A stretch of 52,977 bases of DNA from Liolophura sinensis. Lineage: Eukaryota > Mollusca > Polyplacophora > Chitonida > Chitonidae. Under the pieces are notes generated by a model. That model was given only the letters and a program-made list of their open reading frames with translations. It ran no database searches and was not told the origin of the DNA. Below, in pieces: positions 24,162 to 36,117 of the stretch. The position numbers and the translations under genes are program-made. Positions within the stretch are counted from its first letter, which is position 1; each line of letters begins with the position of its first letter. Location: assembly GCF_032854445.1 (NCBI RefSeq), contig NW_027018242.1:1-52977 (forward strand), read 5' to 3'.

Positions 24162-27100
24162 GTAAGAGGCTAATCCGACGTATTTTAGTGACGAGAAATC
24201 GAATGGTGCAAACCGCGTTGCTCTCCGACCAATACTTTTGGCTGTAGCCACAATTGAATCATCATTTATGTCCAAAATCACGTGCCCAGCAACGGCTCTT
24301 ACTCCATGGAAACCAAGGAATTTACAATTTTTCAACACCTGGAGATGCCCTGGCCTAACTGCGCATCTTTTGGCACCTTAATTGATGTGGGTCAGTGTTC
24401 AATTGTACTTTTTACAGCAGACTGTATCAAGTACCTTGTGTTTTTTATATAAAAATGGTGTGGCTTTTCTAAATGTAGATAAAGACATTAAGTTTATCTT
24501 CGACTTAGAAGTAAGACATTTGCTGGGTGAGTTAAATGGGCTTGGCCCAAAGATTTGACGTCTTCTGGGCTACCGAAGGGCACATAACTTATAATCAAAA
24601 GTTGAATATAGTAATGACCAGTCGCGATGGTACATAGTACATGTAGCCGATTTCAATTAGCAAAAAGGACCAGGCAAAAATCCAAAAGTGGAAAAAATGT
24701 TCCAATGCTGCTGGTAAGAGGCTAATCCGACGTATTTTGTGACGAGAAATCGAATGGTGCAAACCGCGTTGCTCTCCGACAAAAACTTTTGGCTGTAGCC
24801 ACAATTGAATCATCATTTTTGTCAAAATCACGTGCCCAGCAAACGGCTCTTACTCCCATGGAAACCAAGGAAATTTACAATTTTTCAACACCTGGAGATG
24901 CTTGGTCCAATTGCGCATCTTTTGGCACCTTATTGATGTGGGTCAGTGTTCAATTGTACTTTTTACAGCAGACTGTATCAAGTACCTTGTGTTTTTTATA
25001 TTAAAATGGTGTGGTTTTTCTACATGTAGATAAAGACATTGAGTTTGTCTTCGACTTAGAAGTAAGACATTTGCTGGGTGAGTTAAATGGGCTTGGCCCA
25101 AAGATTTGACGTCTTCTGGCTACCGAAGGGCAGGGCACATAACTTATAATCAAAAGTTGAATATAGTAATGACAGTCGCGATGGTACATAGTACATGTAG
25201 CCGATTTCAATTAGCAAAAAGGACCAGGCAAAAATCCAAAAGTGGAAAAAAATGTTCCAATGCTGCTGGTAAGAGGCTAATCACGTGCCCAGCAACGGCT
25301 CTTACTCCATGGAAACCAAGGAAATTTCCAATTTTCAACACCTGGAGATGCCTGGCCCAATTGCGCATCTTTTGGCACCTTATTGATGTGGGTCAGTGTT
25401 CAATTGTACTTTTTACAGCAGACTCTATTATGTATCTTGTGGTTTTTATTTAAAAATGGTGTGGTTTTTCTACATGTAGATAAAGACATTGAGTTATCTT
25501 CGACTTAGAAGTAGGACATTTGCTGGGTGAGTTAAATGGGCTTGGCCCAAAGATTTGACGTCTTCTGGGCTACCGAAGGGCACGTAACTTATAATCAAAA
25601 GTTGAATATAGTAATGACCAGTCGCGATGGTACATAGTACATGTAGCCGATTTTCAATTAGCAAAAGGACCAGGCAAAAATCCAAAAGTCGAAAAAATGT
25701 TCCAATACTGCTGGTAAGAGGCTAATCCGACGTATTTTGTGACGAGAAATCGAATGTGCAAACCGCGTTGCTCTCCGACCAATACTTTTGGTTGTAGCCA
25801 CAATTGAATCATCATTTATGTCAAAATCACGTGCCCAGCAACGGCTCTTACTCCATGGAAACCAAGGAAATTTGCAATTTTTCAACAGCTGGAGATGCCT
25901 GACCAATTGCGCATCTTTTGACACCTTATTGATGTGGGTCAGTGTTCAATTGTAATTTTTACAGCAGACTGTATCAAGTACCTTGTGTTTTTTATATAAA
26001 AATGGTGTGGTTTTTCTACATGTAGATAAAGACATTGAGTTTATCTTCGACTTAGAAGTAAGACATTTGCTGGGTGAGTTAAATGGGCTTGGCCCAAAGA
26101 TTTCACGTCTTCTGGGCTACCGAAGGGCACATAACTTATAATCAAAAGTTGAATATAGTAATGACCAGTCGCGATGGTACATAGTACATGTAGCCGATTT
26201 CAATTAGCAAAAGGACCAGGGAAAAATCCAAAAGTGGAAAAAATGCTCCAATGCTGCTGGTAAGAGGCTAATCCGACGTATTTTGTGACGAGAAATCGAA
26301 TGGTGCAAACCGCGTTGCTCTCCGACCAATACTTTTGGCTGTAGCCACAATTGAATGATCAATTATGTCAAAATCACGTGCCCAGCAACGGCTCTTACTC
26401 CATGGAAACCAAGGAATTTCCAATTTTTCAACACCTGGAGATGCCTGGCCAATTGCGCATCTTTTGGCACCTTATTGATGTGGGTCAGTGTTCAATTGTA
26501 CTTTTACAGCAGACTCTATTAAGTATCTTGTGGTTTTTATTTAAAAATGGTGTGGTTTTTCTACATGTAGATAAAGACATTGAGTTTATCTTCGACTTAG
26601 AAGTAAGACATTTGCTGGGTGAGTTAAATGGGCTTGGCCCAAAGATTTCACGTCTTCTGGGCTACCGAAGGGCACGTAACTTATAATTAAAAGTTGAATA
26701 TAGTAATGACCAGTCGCGATGGTACATAGTACATGTAGCCGATTTCAATTAGCAAAAGGACCAGGCAAAAATCCAAAAGTGGAAAAATTGTTCCAATGCT
26801 GCTGGTAAGAGGCTAATCCGACGTATTTTGTGACGAGAAATCGAATGGTGCAAACCGCGTTGCTCTCCGACCAATACTTTTGGCTGTAGCCACAATTGAA
26901 TCATCATTTATGTCAAAATCACGTGCCCAGCAACGGCTCTTACTCCATGGAAAGCAAGGAAATTTCCAATTTTTCAACACCTGGATATGCTGGCCAAATT
27001 GTGCATCTTTGGCACCTTATTGATGTGGGTCAGTGTTCAATTGTACTTTTTACAGCAGGACTGTATCAAGTACCATTGTGTTTTTTATATTAAAATGGTG

Positions 27101-27350
27101 TGGTTTTTCTACATGTAGATAAAGACCATTGAGTTTGTCTTCGACTTAGAAGTAAGACATTTGCTGGGTGAGTTAATGGGCTGGCCCAAAGATTTGACGT
27201 CTTCTGGCTACCGAAGGGCACATAACTTATGATCAAAAGTTGAATATAGTAATGACCAGTCGCGATGGTACATAGTACATGTAGCCGATTTCAATTAGCA
27301 AAAGGATCAGGCAAAAATCCAAAAGTGGAAAAAATGTTCCAATGCTGCTT
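24162..27350. repeat. Six-monomer higher-order unit, copy 2 (m46-m51)
   Basis: Monomers start at 24162, 24714, 25269 (short), 25714, 26260 and 26805, offset 3,189-3,199 from copy 1. All six types repeat in order, including the rare marks ggttgtagcc (m49), ataattaaaag (m50) and ggaaagcaagg (m51). m46 starts with gcttgtaag as m52 does, then turns into the m40 type, so the duplication junction lies inside m46. Both copies hold many one-base indels. m47 has an extra gggca near 25130, and m51 has three insertions and five deletions. Confidence 0.9.
25269..25713. repeat. Short monomer m48 (102-bp deletion)
   Basis: Third member of the second six-monomer unit, 445 bp, with the same joint as m4. Small indels are present (gagttatcttc lacks a T, gattttcaatt has an extra T). 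This is the last short monomer in the window; none occurs after 25713. Confidence 0.95.
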
Positions 27351-30300
27351 GTAAGAGGCTAATCCGACGTATTTTGTGACGAGAATCGAATGGTGCAAAC
27401 CGCGTTGCTCTCCGACCAATACTTTGGCTGTAGCCACAATTGAATCATCATTTATGTCAAAATCACGTGCCCAGCAACGGCTCTTACTCCATGGAAACCA
27501 AGGAAAGTTTACAATTTTTCAACAGCTGTAGATGCCTGGCCCATTGCGCATCTTTTGGCACCTTATTGATGTGGGTCAGTGTTCAATTGTACTTTTTACA
27601 GCAGACTGTATCAAGTACCTTGTGTTTTTTGTATAAAAATGGTGTGGTTTTTCTACATGTAGATAAAGACATTGAGTTTATCTTCGACTTAGAAGTAAGA
27701 CATTGCTGGGTGAGTTAAATGGGCTTGGCCCAAAGATTTGACATCTTCTGGGCACCGAAGGGCACATAACTTAAAAATCAAAAGTTGAATATAGTAATGA
27801 CCAGTCGCGATGGTACATAGTACATGTAGCCGATTTCAATTAGCAAAAGGACCAGGCAAAAATCCAAAAGTGGAAAAAATGTTCCAATGCTGCTTGTAAG
27901 AGGCTAATCCGACGTATTTTGTGACGAGAAATCGAATGGTGCAAACCGCGTTGCTCTCCGACCAATACTTTTGGCTGTAGCCACAATTGAATGATCAATT
28001 ATGTCAAAATCACGTGCCCAGCAACGGCTCTTACTCCATGGAAACCAAGGAAATTTCCAATTTTTCAACAGCTGGAGATGCCTGGCCCAATTGCGCATCT
28101 TTTGGCACCTTATTGATGTGGGTCAGTGTTCAATTGTACTTTTTACAGCAGACTGTATCAAGTACCCTGTGTTTTTTATATTAAAATGGTGTGGTTTTTC
28201 TACATGTAGATAAAGACATAGAGATTGTCTTTGACTTAGAAGTAAGACATTTGCTGGGTGAGTTAAATGGGCTTGGCCCAAAGATTTGACATCTTCTGGG
28301 CTACCGAAGGGCACATAACTTATAATCAAAAGTTGAATATAGTAATGACCAGTCGCGATGGTACATAGTACATGTAGCCGATTTCAATTAGCAAAAGGAC
28401 CAGGCAAAAATCCAAAAATGGAAAAAATGTTCCAATGCTGCTGGTAAGAGGCTAATCCGACGTATTTTGTGACGAGAATTCGAATGGTGCAAACCGCGTT
28501 GCTCTCCGACCAATACTTTTGGCTGTAGCCACAATTAAATCATCATTTATGTCAGAAATCAGGTGCCCAGCAACGGCTCTTACTCCATGGAAACCAAGGA
28601 AATTTGCAATTTTTCAACAGCTCGAGATGCCTAACCCAATTGCGCATCTTTTGACACCTTATTGATGTGGTCAGTGTTCAATTGTACTTTTTACAGCAGA
28701 CTGTATCAAGTACCTTGTGTTTTTTATATAAAAATGGTGTGGTTTTTCTACATGTAGATAAAGACATTGAGTTTGTCTTCGACTTAGAAGTAAGACATTT
28801 GCTGGGTGAGTTAAATGGGCTTGGCCCAAAGATTTGACATCTTCTGGGCTACCGAAGGGCACATAACTTATAATCAAAAGTTGAATATAGTAATGACCAG
28901 TCGCGATGGTGCATAGTACATGTAGCCGATTTCAATTAAGCAAAAGGACCAGGCCAAAATCCAAAAGTGGAAAAAATGTTCAAATGCTGCTGGTAAGAGG
29001 CTAATCCGACGTATTTTGTGACGAGAAATCGAATGGTGCAAACCGCGTTGCTCTCCGACCAATACTTTTGGATGTAGTCACAATTGAATCATCATTTATG
29101 TCAAAATCACGTGCCCAGCAACGGCTCTTACTCCATGGAAACCAAGGAAATTACAATTTTTCAACACCTGGAGATGCCTGGCCCAATTGCGCATCTTTTG
29201 GCACCTTATTGATGTGTGTCAGTGTTCAATTGTACTTTTTACAGCAGACTGTATCAAGTACCTGTGTTTTTTATATAAAATGGTGTGGTTTTTCTACATG
29301 TAGATAAAGACATTAAGTTTATCTTCGACTTAGAAGTAAGACATTTGCTGGGTGAGTTAAATGGGCTTGGCCCAAAGACTTGGTGTCTTCTGGGCTACCG
29401 AAGGGCACATAACTTATAATCAAAAGTTGAATATAGTAATGACCAGTCGCGATGGTACATAGTACATGTAGCCGACTTCAATTAGCAAAAAGGACCAGGC
29501 AAAAATCCAAAGTAAAAAAAATGTTCCAATGCTGCTGGGAAGAGGCTAATCCGACGTATTTTGTGACGAGAAATCGAATGGTGCAAACCGCGTTGCTCTC
29601 CGACCAATACTTTTGGCTGTAGCCACAATTGAATCATCATTTATGTCAAAATCACGTGCCCAGCAACGGCTCTTACTCCATGGAAACCAAGGAAATTTAC
29701 AATTTTTCAACACCTGGAGATGCCTGGCCCAATTGCGCATCTTTTGGCACCTTATTGATGTGGGTCAGTGTTCAATTGTACTTTTTACAGCAGACTCTAT
29801 TAAGTATCTTGTGGTTTTTATTTAAAAATGGTGTGGTTTTTCTACATGTAGATAAAGACATTGAGTTTATCTTCGACTTAGAAGTAAGACATTTGCTGGG
29901 TGAGTTAAATGGGCTTGGCCCAAAGATTTGACGTCTTCTGGGCTACCGAAGGGCACGTAACTTATAATCAAAAGTTGAATATAGTAATGGACCAGTCGCG
30001 ATGGTACACAGTACATGTAGCCGATTTCAATTAGCAAAAGGACCAGGGAAAAATCCAAAAGTGGAAAAAATGTTCCAATGCTGCTGGTAAGAGGCTAATC
30101 CGACGTATTTTGTGACGAGAAATCGAATGGTGCAAACCGCGTTGCTCTCCGACCAATACTTTTGGCTGTAGCCACAATTGAATCATCATTTATGTCAAAA
30201 TCACGTGCCCAGCAACGGCTCTTACTCCATGGAAACCAAGGAAATTTGCAATTTTTCAACAGCTGGAGATGCCTAACCCAATTGCGCATCTTTTGACACC

Positions 30301-32280
30301 TTATTGATGTGGGTCAGTGTTCAATTGTACTTTTTACAGCAGACTGTATCAAGTACCTTGTGTTTTTTATATAAAAATGGTGTGGTTTTTCTACATGTAG
30401 ATAAAGACATTGAGTTTATCTTCGACTTAGAAGTAAGACATTTGCTGGGTGAGTTAAATGGGCTTGGCCCAAAGATTTGACGTCTTCTGGGCTACCAAAG
30501 GGCACATAACTTATAATCAAAAGTTGAATATAGTAATGACCAGTCGCGGTGGTACATAGTACATGTAGCCGATTTCAATAAGCAAAAGGACCAGGCAAAA
30601 ATCCAAAAGTCGAAAAAATGTTCCAATGCTGCTGGTAAGAGGCTAATCCGACGTATTTTGTGACGAGAAATCGAATGGTGCAAACCGCGTTGCTCTCCGA
30701 CCAATACTTTTGGCTGTAGCCACAATTGAATCATCATTTATGTCAAAATCACGTGCCCAGCAACGGCTCTTACTCCATGGAAACCAAGGAAATTTACAAT
30801 TTTTCAACACCTGGAGATGCCTGGCCCAATTGCGCATCTTTTGGCACCTTATTGATGTGTGTCAGTGTTCAATTGTACTTTTTACAGCAGACTGTATCAA
30901 GTACCTTGTGTTTTTTATATAAAAATGGTGTGGTTTTTCTACATGTAGATAAAGACATTAAGTTTATCTTCGACTTAGAAGTAAGACATTTGCTGGGTGA
31001 GTTAAATGGGCTTGGCCCAAAGACTTGGTGTCTTCTGGGCTACCGAAGGGCACATAACTTATAATCAAAAGTTGAATATAGTAATGACCAGTCGCGATGG
31101 TACATAGTACATGTAGCCGACTTCAATTAGCAAAAAGGACCAGGCAAAAATCCAAAAGTGGAAAAAATGTTCCAATGCTGCTGGTAAGAGGCTAATCCGA
31201 CGTATTTTGTGACGAGAAATCGAATGGTGCAAACCGCGTTGCTCTCCGACCAATACTTTTGGCTGTAGCCACAATTGAATCATCATTTATGTCAAAATCA
31301 CGTGCCCAGCAACGGCTCTTACTCCATGGAAACCAAGGAAATTTACAATTTTTCAACACCTGGAGATGCCTGGCCCAATTGCGCATCTTTTGGCACCTTA
31401 TTGATGTGGGTCAGTGTTCAATTGTAATTTTTACAGCAGACTGTATCAAGTACCTTGTGTTTTTTATATAAAAATGGTGTGGTTTTTCTACATGTAGATA
31501 AAGACATTGAGTTTATCTTCGACTTAGAAGTAAGACATTTGCTGGGTGAGTTAAATGGGCTTGGCCCAAAGATTTCACGTCTTCTGGGCTACCGAAGGGC
31601 ACATAACTTATAACCAAAAGTTGAATATAGTAATGACCAGTCGCGATGGTACATAGTACATGTAGCCGATTTTCAATTAGCAAAAGGACCAGGCAAAAAT
31701 CCAAAAGTGGAAAAAATGTTCAAATGCTGGTGGTAAGAGGCTAATCCGACGTATTTTGTGACGAGAAATCGAATGGTGCAAACCGCGTTGCTCTCCGACC
31801 AATACTTTTGGCTGTAGCCACAATTGAATCATCATTTATGTCAAAATCACGTGCCCAGCAACGGCTCTTACTCCATGGAAACCAAGGAAATTTGCAATTT
31901 TTCAACACCTGGAGATGCCTGGCCCAATTGCGCATCTTTTGGCACCTTATTGATGTGGGTCAGTGTTCAATTTTACTTTTTACAGCAGACTGTATCAAGT
32001 ACCTTGTGTTTTTTATATAAAAATGGTGTGGTTTTTCTACATGTAGATAAAGACATTGAGTTTGTCTTCGACTTAGAAGTAAGACATTTGCTGGGTGAGT
32101 TAAATGGGCTTGGCCCAAAGATTTGACATCTTCTGGGCTACCGAAGGGCACATAACTTATAATCAAAAGTTGAATATAGTAATGACCAGTCGCGATGGTA
32201 CATAGTACATGTAGCCGATTTCAATTAGCAAAAGGACCAGGCAAAAATCCAAAAGTGGAAAAAATGTTCCAATGCTGCTG
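27351..32280. repeat. Nine mixed monomers (m52-m60)
   Basis: Monomers start at 27351, 27896, 28444, 28993, 29538, 30087, 30635, 31184 and 31733. m52 (acagctgtagatg) is the type that follows the ccaaattgtgc type, as also seen in m63 and m70. m54 has gtcagaaatcagg and gatggtgcatag. m55 begins with ggatgtagtc and ends with aaagacttggtgtc and gccgacttc, like m58. m56 carries ctctattaag with cacgtaac and starts with the altered gggaagagg. m57 has ctaccaaagg and gcggtgg. m59 has gatttcacg and ataaccaaaag. Indels are frequent up to m55 and rare from m57 on. Confidence 0.88.
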
Positions 32281-35200
32281 GTAAGAGGCTAATCCGACGT
32301 ATTTTGTGACGAGAAATCGAATGGTGCAAACCGCGTTGCTCTCCGACCAATACTTTTTGCTGTAGCCACAATTGAATCATCAATTATGTCAAAATCACGT
32401 GCCCAGCAACGGCTCTTACTCCATGGAAACCAAGGAAATTTGCAATTTTTCAACACCTGGAGATGCCTGACCCAATTGCGCATCTTTTGGCACCTTATTG
32501 ATGTGGGTCAGTGTTCAATTGTACTTTTTACAGCAGACTGTATCAAGTACCCTGTGTTTTTTATATTAAAATGGTGTGGTTTTTCTACATGTAGATAAAG
32601 ACATTAAGTTTATCTTCGACTTAGAAGTAAGAAACTTGCTGGGTGATTTAAATGGGCTTGGCCCAAAGATTTGACGTCGTCTGGGCTACCGAAGGGCACA
32701 TAACTTATAATCAAAAGTTGAATATAGTAATGACCAGTCGCGATGGTACATAGTACATGTAGCCGATTTCAATTAGCAAAAGGACCAGGCAAAAATCCAA
32801 AAGTGGAAAAAAAGTTCAAATGCTGCTCGTAAGAGGCTAATCCGACGTATTCTGTCACGAGAAATCGAATGGTGCAAACCGCGTTGCTCTCCGACCAATA
32901 CTTTTGGCTGTAGCCACAATTGAATCATCATTTATGTCAAAATCACGTGCCCAGCAACGGCTCTTACTCCATGGAAACCAAGGAAATTTACAATTTTTCA
33001 ACACCTGGAGATGCCTGGCCAAATTGTGCATCTTTTGGCACCTTATTGATGTGGGTCAGTGTTCAATTGTACTTTTTACAGCAGACTGTATCAAGTACCT
33101 TGTGTTTTTTATATTAAAATGGTGTGGTTTTTCTACAAGTAGATAAAGACATTGAGTTTGTCTTCGACTTAGAAGTAAGACATTTGCTGGGTGAGTTAAA
33201 TGGGCTTGGCCCAAAGATTTGACGTCTTCTGGGCTACCGAAGGGCACATAACTTATAATCAAAAGTTGAATATAGTAATGACCAGTCGCGATGGTACATA
33301 GTACATGTAGCCGATTTCAATTAGCAAAAGGATCAGGCAAAAATCCAAAAGTGGAAAAAATGTTCCAATGCTGCTTGTAAGAGGCTAATCCGACGTATTT
33401 TGTGACGAGAAATCGAATGGTGCAAACCGCGTTGCTCTCCGACCAATACTTTTGGCTGTAGCCACAATTGAATCATCATTTATGTCAAAATAACGTTCCC
33501 AGCAACGGCTCTTACTCCATGGAAACCAAGGAAATTTACAATTTTTCAACAGCTGTAGATGCCTGGCCCAATTGCGCATCTTTTGGCACCTTATTGATGT
33601 GGGTCAGTGTTCAATTGTACTTTTTACAGCAGACTGTATCAAGTACCTTGTGTTTTTTATATAAAAATGGTGTGGTTTTTCTACATGTAGATAAAGACAT
33701 TGAGTTTATCTTCGACTTAGAAGTAAGACATTTGCTGGGTGAGTTAAATGGGCTTGGCCCAAAGATTTGACGTCTTCTGGGCTACCGAAGGGCACATAAC
33801 TTATAATCAAAAGTTGAATATAGTAATGACCAGTCGCGATGGTACATAGTACATGTAGCCGATTTCAATTAGCAAAAGGACCAGGCAAAAATCCAAAAGT
33901 GGAAAAAATGTTCCAATGCTGCTGGTAAGAGGCTAATCCGACGTATTTTGTGACGAGAAATCGAATGGTGCAAACCGCGTTGCTCTCCGACCAATACTTT
34001 TGGCTGTAGCCACAATTGAATCATCATTTATGTCAAAATCACGTGCCCAGCAACGGCTCTTACTCCATGGAAACCAAGGAAATTTGCAATTTTTCAACAG
34101 CTGGAGATGCCTAACCCAATTGCGCATCTTTTGACACCTTATTGATGTGGGTCAGTGTTCAATTGTACTTTTTACAGCAGACTGTATCAAGTACCTTGTG
34201 TTTTTTATATAAAAATGGTGTGGTTTTTCTACATGTAGATAAAGACATTGAGTTTGTCTTCGACTTAGAAGTAAGACATTTGCTGGGTGAGTTAAATGGG
34301 CTTGGCCCAAAGATTTGACATCTTCTGGGCTACCGAAGGGCACATAACTTATAATCAAAAGTTGAATATAGTAATGACCAGTCGCGATGGTGCATAGTAC
34401 ATGTAGCCGATTTCAATTAGCAAAAGGACCAGGCAAAAATCCAAAAGTGGAAAAAATGTTCCAATGCTGCTGGTAAGAGGCTAATCCGACGTATTTTGTG
34501 ACGAGAAATCGAATGGTGCAAACCGCGTTGCTCTCCGACCAATACTTTTGGATGTAGTCACAATTGAATGATCAAATATGTCAAAATCACGTGCCTAGCA
34601 ACGGCTCTTACTCCATGGAAACCAAGGAAATTTACAATTTTTCAACACCTGGAGATGCCTGGCCCAATTGCGCATCTTTTGGCACCTTATTGATGTGGGT
34701 CAGTGTTCAATTGTACTTTTTACAGCAGACTCTATTAAGTATCTTGTGGTTTTTATTTAAAAATGGTGTGGTTTTTCTACATGTAGATAAAGACATTGAG
34801 TTTATCTTCGACTTAGAAGTAAGACATTTGCTGGGTGAGTTAAATGGGCTTGGCCCAAAGATTTGACGTCTTCTTGGCTACCGAAGGGCACGTAACTTAT
34901 AATCAAAAGTTGAATATAGTAATGACCAGTCGCGATGGTACATAGTACATGTAGCCGATTTCAATTAGCAAAAGGACCAGGGAAAAATCCAAAAGTGGAA
35001 AAAATCTTCCAATGCTGCTGGTAAGAGGCTAATCCGACGTATTTTGTGACGAGAAATCGAATGGTGCAAACCGCGTTGCTCTCCGACCAATACTTTTGGC
35101 TGTAGCCACAATTGAATCATCATTTATGTCAAAATCACGTGCCCAGCAACGGCTCTTACTCCATGGAAACCAAGGAAATTTGCAATTTTTCAACAGCTGG

Positions 35201-36117
35201 AGATGCCTAACCCAATTGCGCATCTTTTGACACCTTATTGATGTGGGTCAGTGTTCAATTGTACTTTTTACAGCAGAGTGTATCAAGTACCTTGTGTTTT
35301 TTTATATAAAAATGGTGTGGTTTTTCTACATGTAGATAAAGACATTGAGTTTATCTTCGACTTAGAAGTAAGACATTTGCTGGGTGAGTTAAATGGGCTT
35401 GGCCCAAAGATTTGACGTCTTCTGGGCTACCAAAGGGCACATAACTTATAATCAAAAGTTGAATATAGTAATGACCAGTCGCGGTGGTACATAGTACATG
35501 TAGCCGATTTCAATTAGCAAAAGGACCAGGCAAAAATCCAAAAGTGGAAAAAATGTTCCAATGCTGCTGGTAAGAGGCTAATCCGACGTATTTTGTGACG
35601 AGAAATCGAATGGTGCAAACCGCGTTGCTCTCCGACCAATACTTTTGGCTGTAGCCACAATTGAATCATCATTTATGTCAAAATCACGTGCCCAGCAACG
35701 GCTCTTACTCCATGGAAACCAAGGAAATTTGCAACTTTTCAACAGCTGGAGATGCCTGACCCAATTGCGCATCTTTTGACACCTTATTGATGTGGGTCAG
35801 TGTTCAATTGTAATTTTTACAGCAGACTGTATCAAGTACCTTGTGTTTTTTATATAAAAATGGTGTGGTTTTTCTACATGTAGATAAAGACATTGAGTTT
35901 ATCTTCGACTTAGAAGTAAGACATTTGCTGGGTGAGTTAAATGGGCTTGGCCCAAAGATTTCACGTCTTCTGGGCTACCGAAGGGCACATAACTTATAAC
36001 CAAAAGTTGAATATAGTAATGACCAGTCGCGATGGTACATAGTACATGTAGCCGATTTCAATTAGCAAAAGGACCAGGCAAAAATCCAAAAGTGGAAAAA
36101 AAGTTTAAATGCTGCTC
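32281..36117. repeat. Seven-monomer higher-order unit, copy 1 (m61-m67)
   Basis: Monomers start at 32281, 32829, 33377, 33925, 34473, 35021 and 35570. Type marks are: m61 gaagtaagaaac, gtgatttaaatggg and gacgtcgtc; m62 attctgtcacg, ccaaattgtgc and ctacaagtag; m63 aaaataacgttccc; m64 ctaaccc with ttttgacacc and gatggtgcatag; m65 ggatgtagtc, gatcaaatatg, gtgcctagc and ctctattaag; m66 gcagagtg, ctaccaaagg and gcggtgg; m67 gcaacttttc, gtaattttt, gatttcacg and ataaccaaaag. The match to copy 2 begins inside m61 near 32390, because the start of m61 differs from that of m68. Confidence 0.93.
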
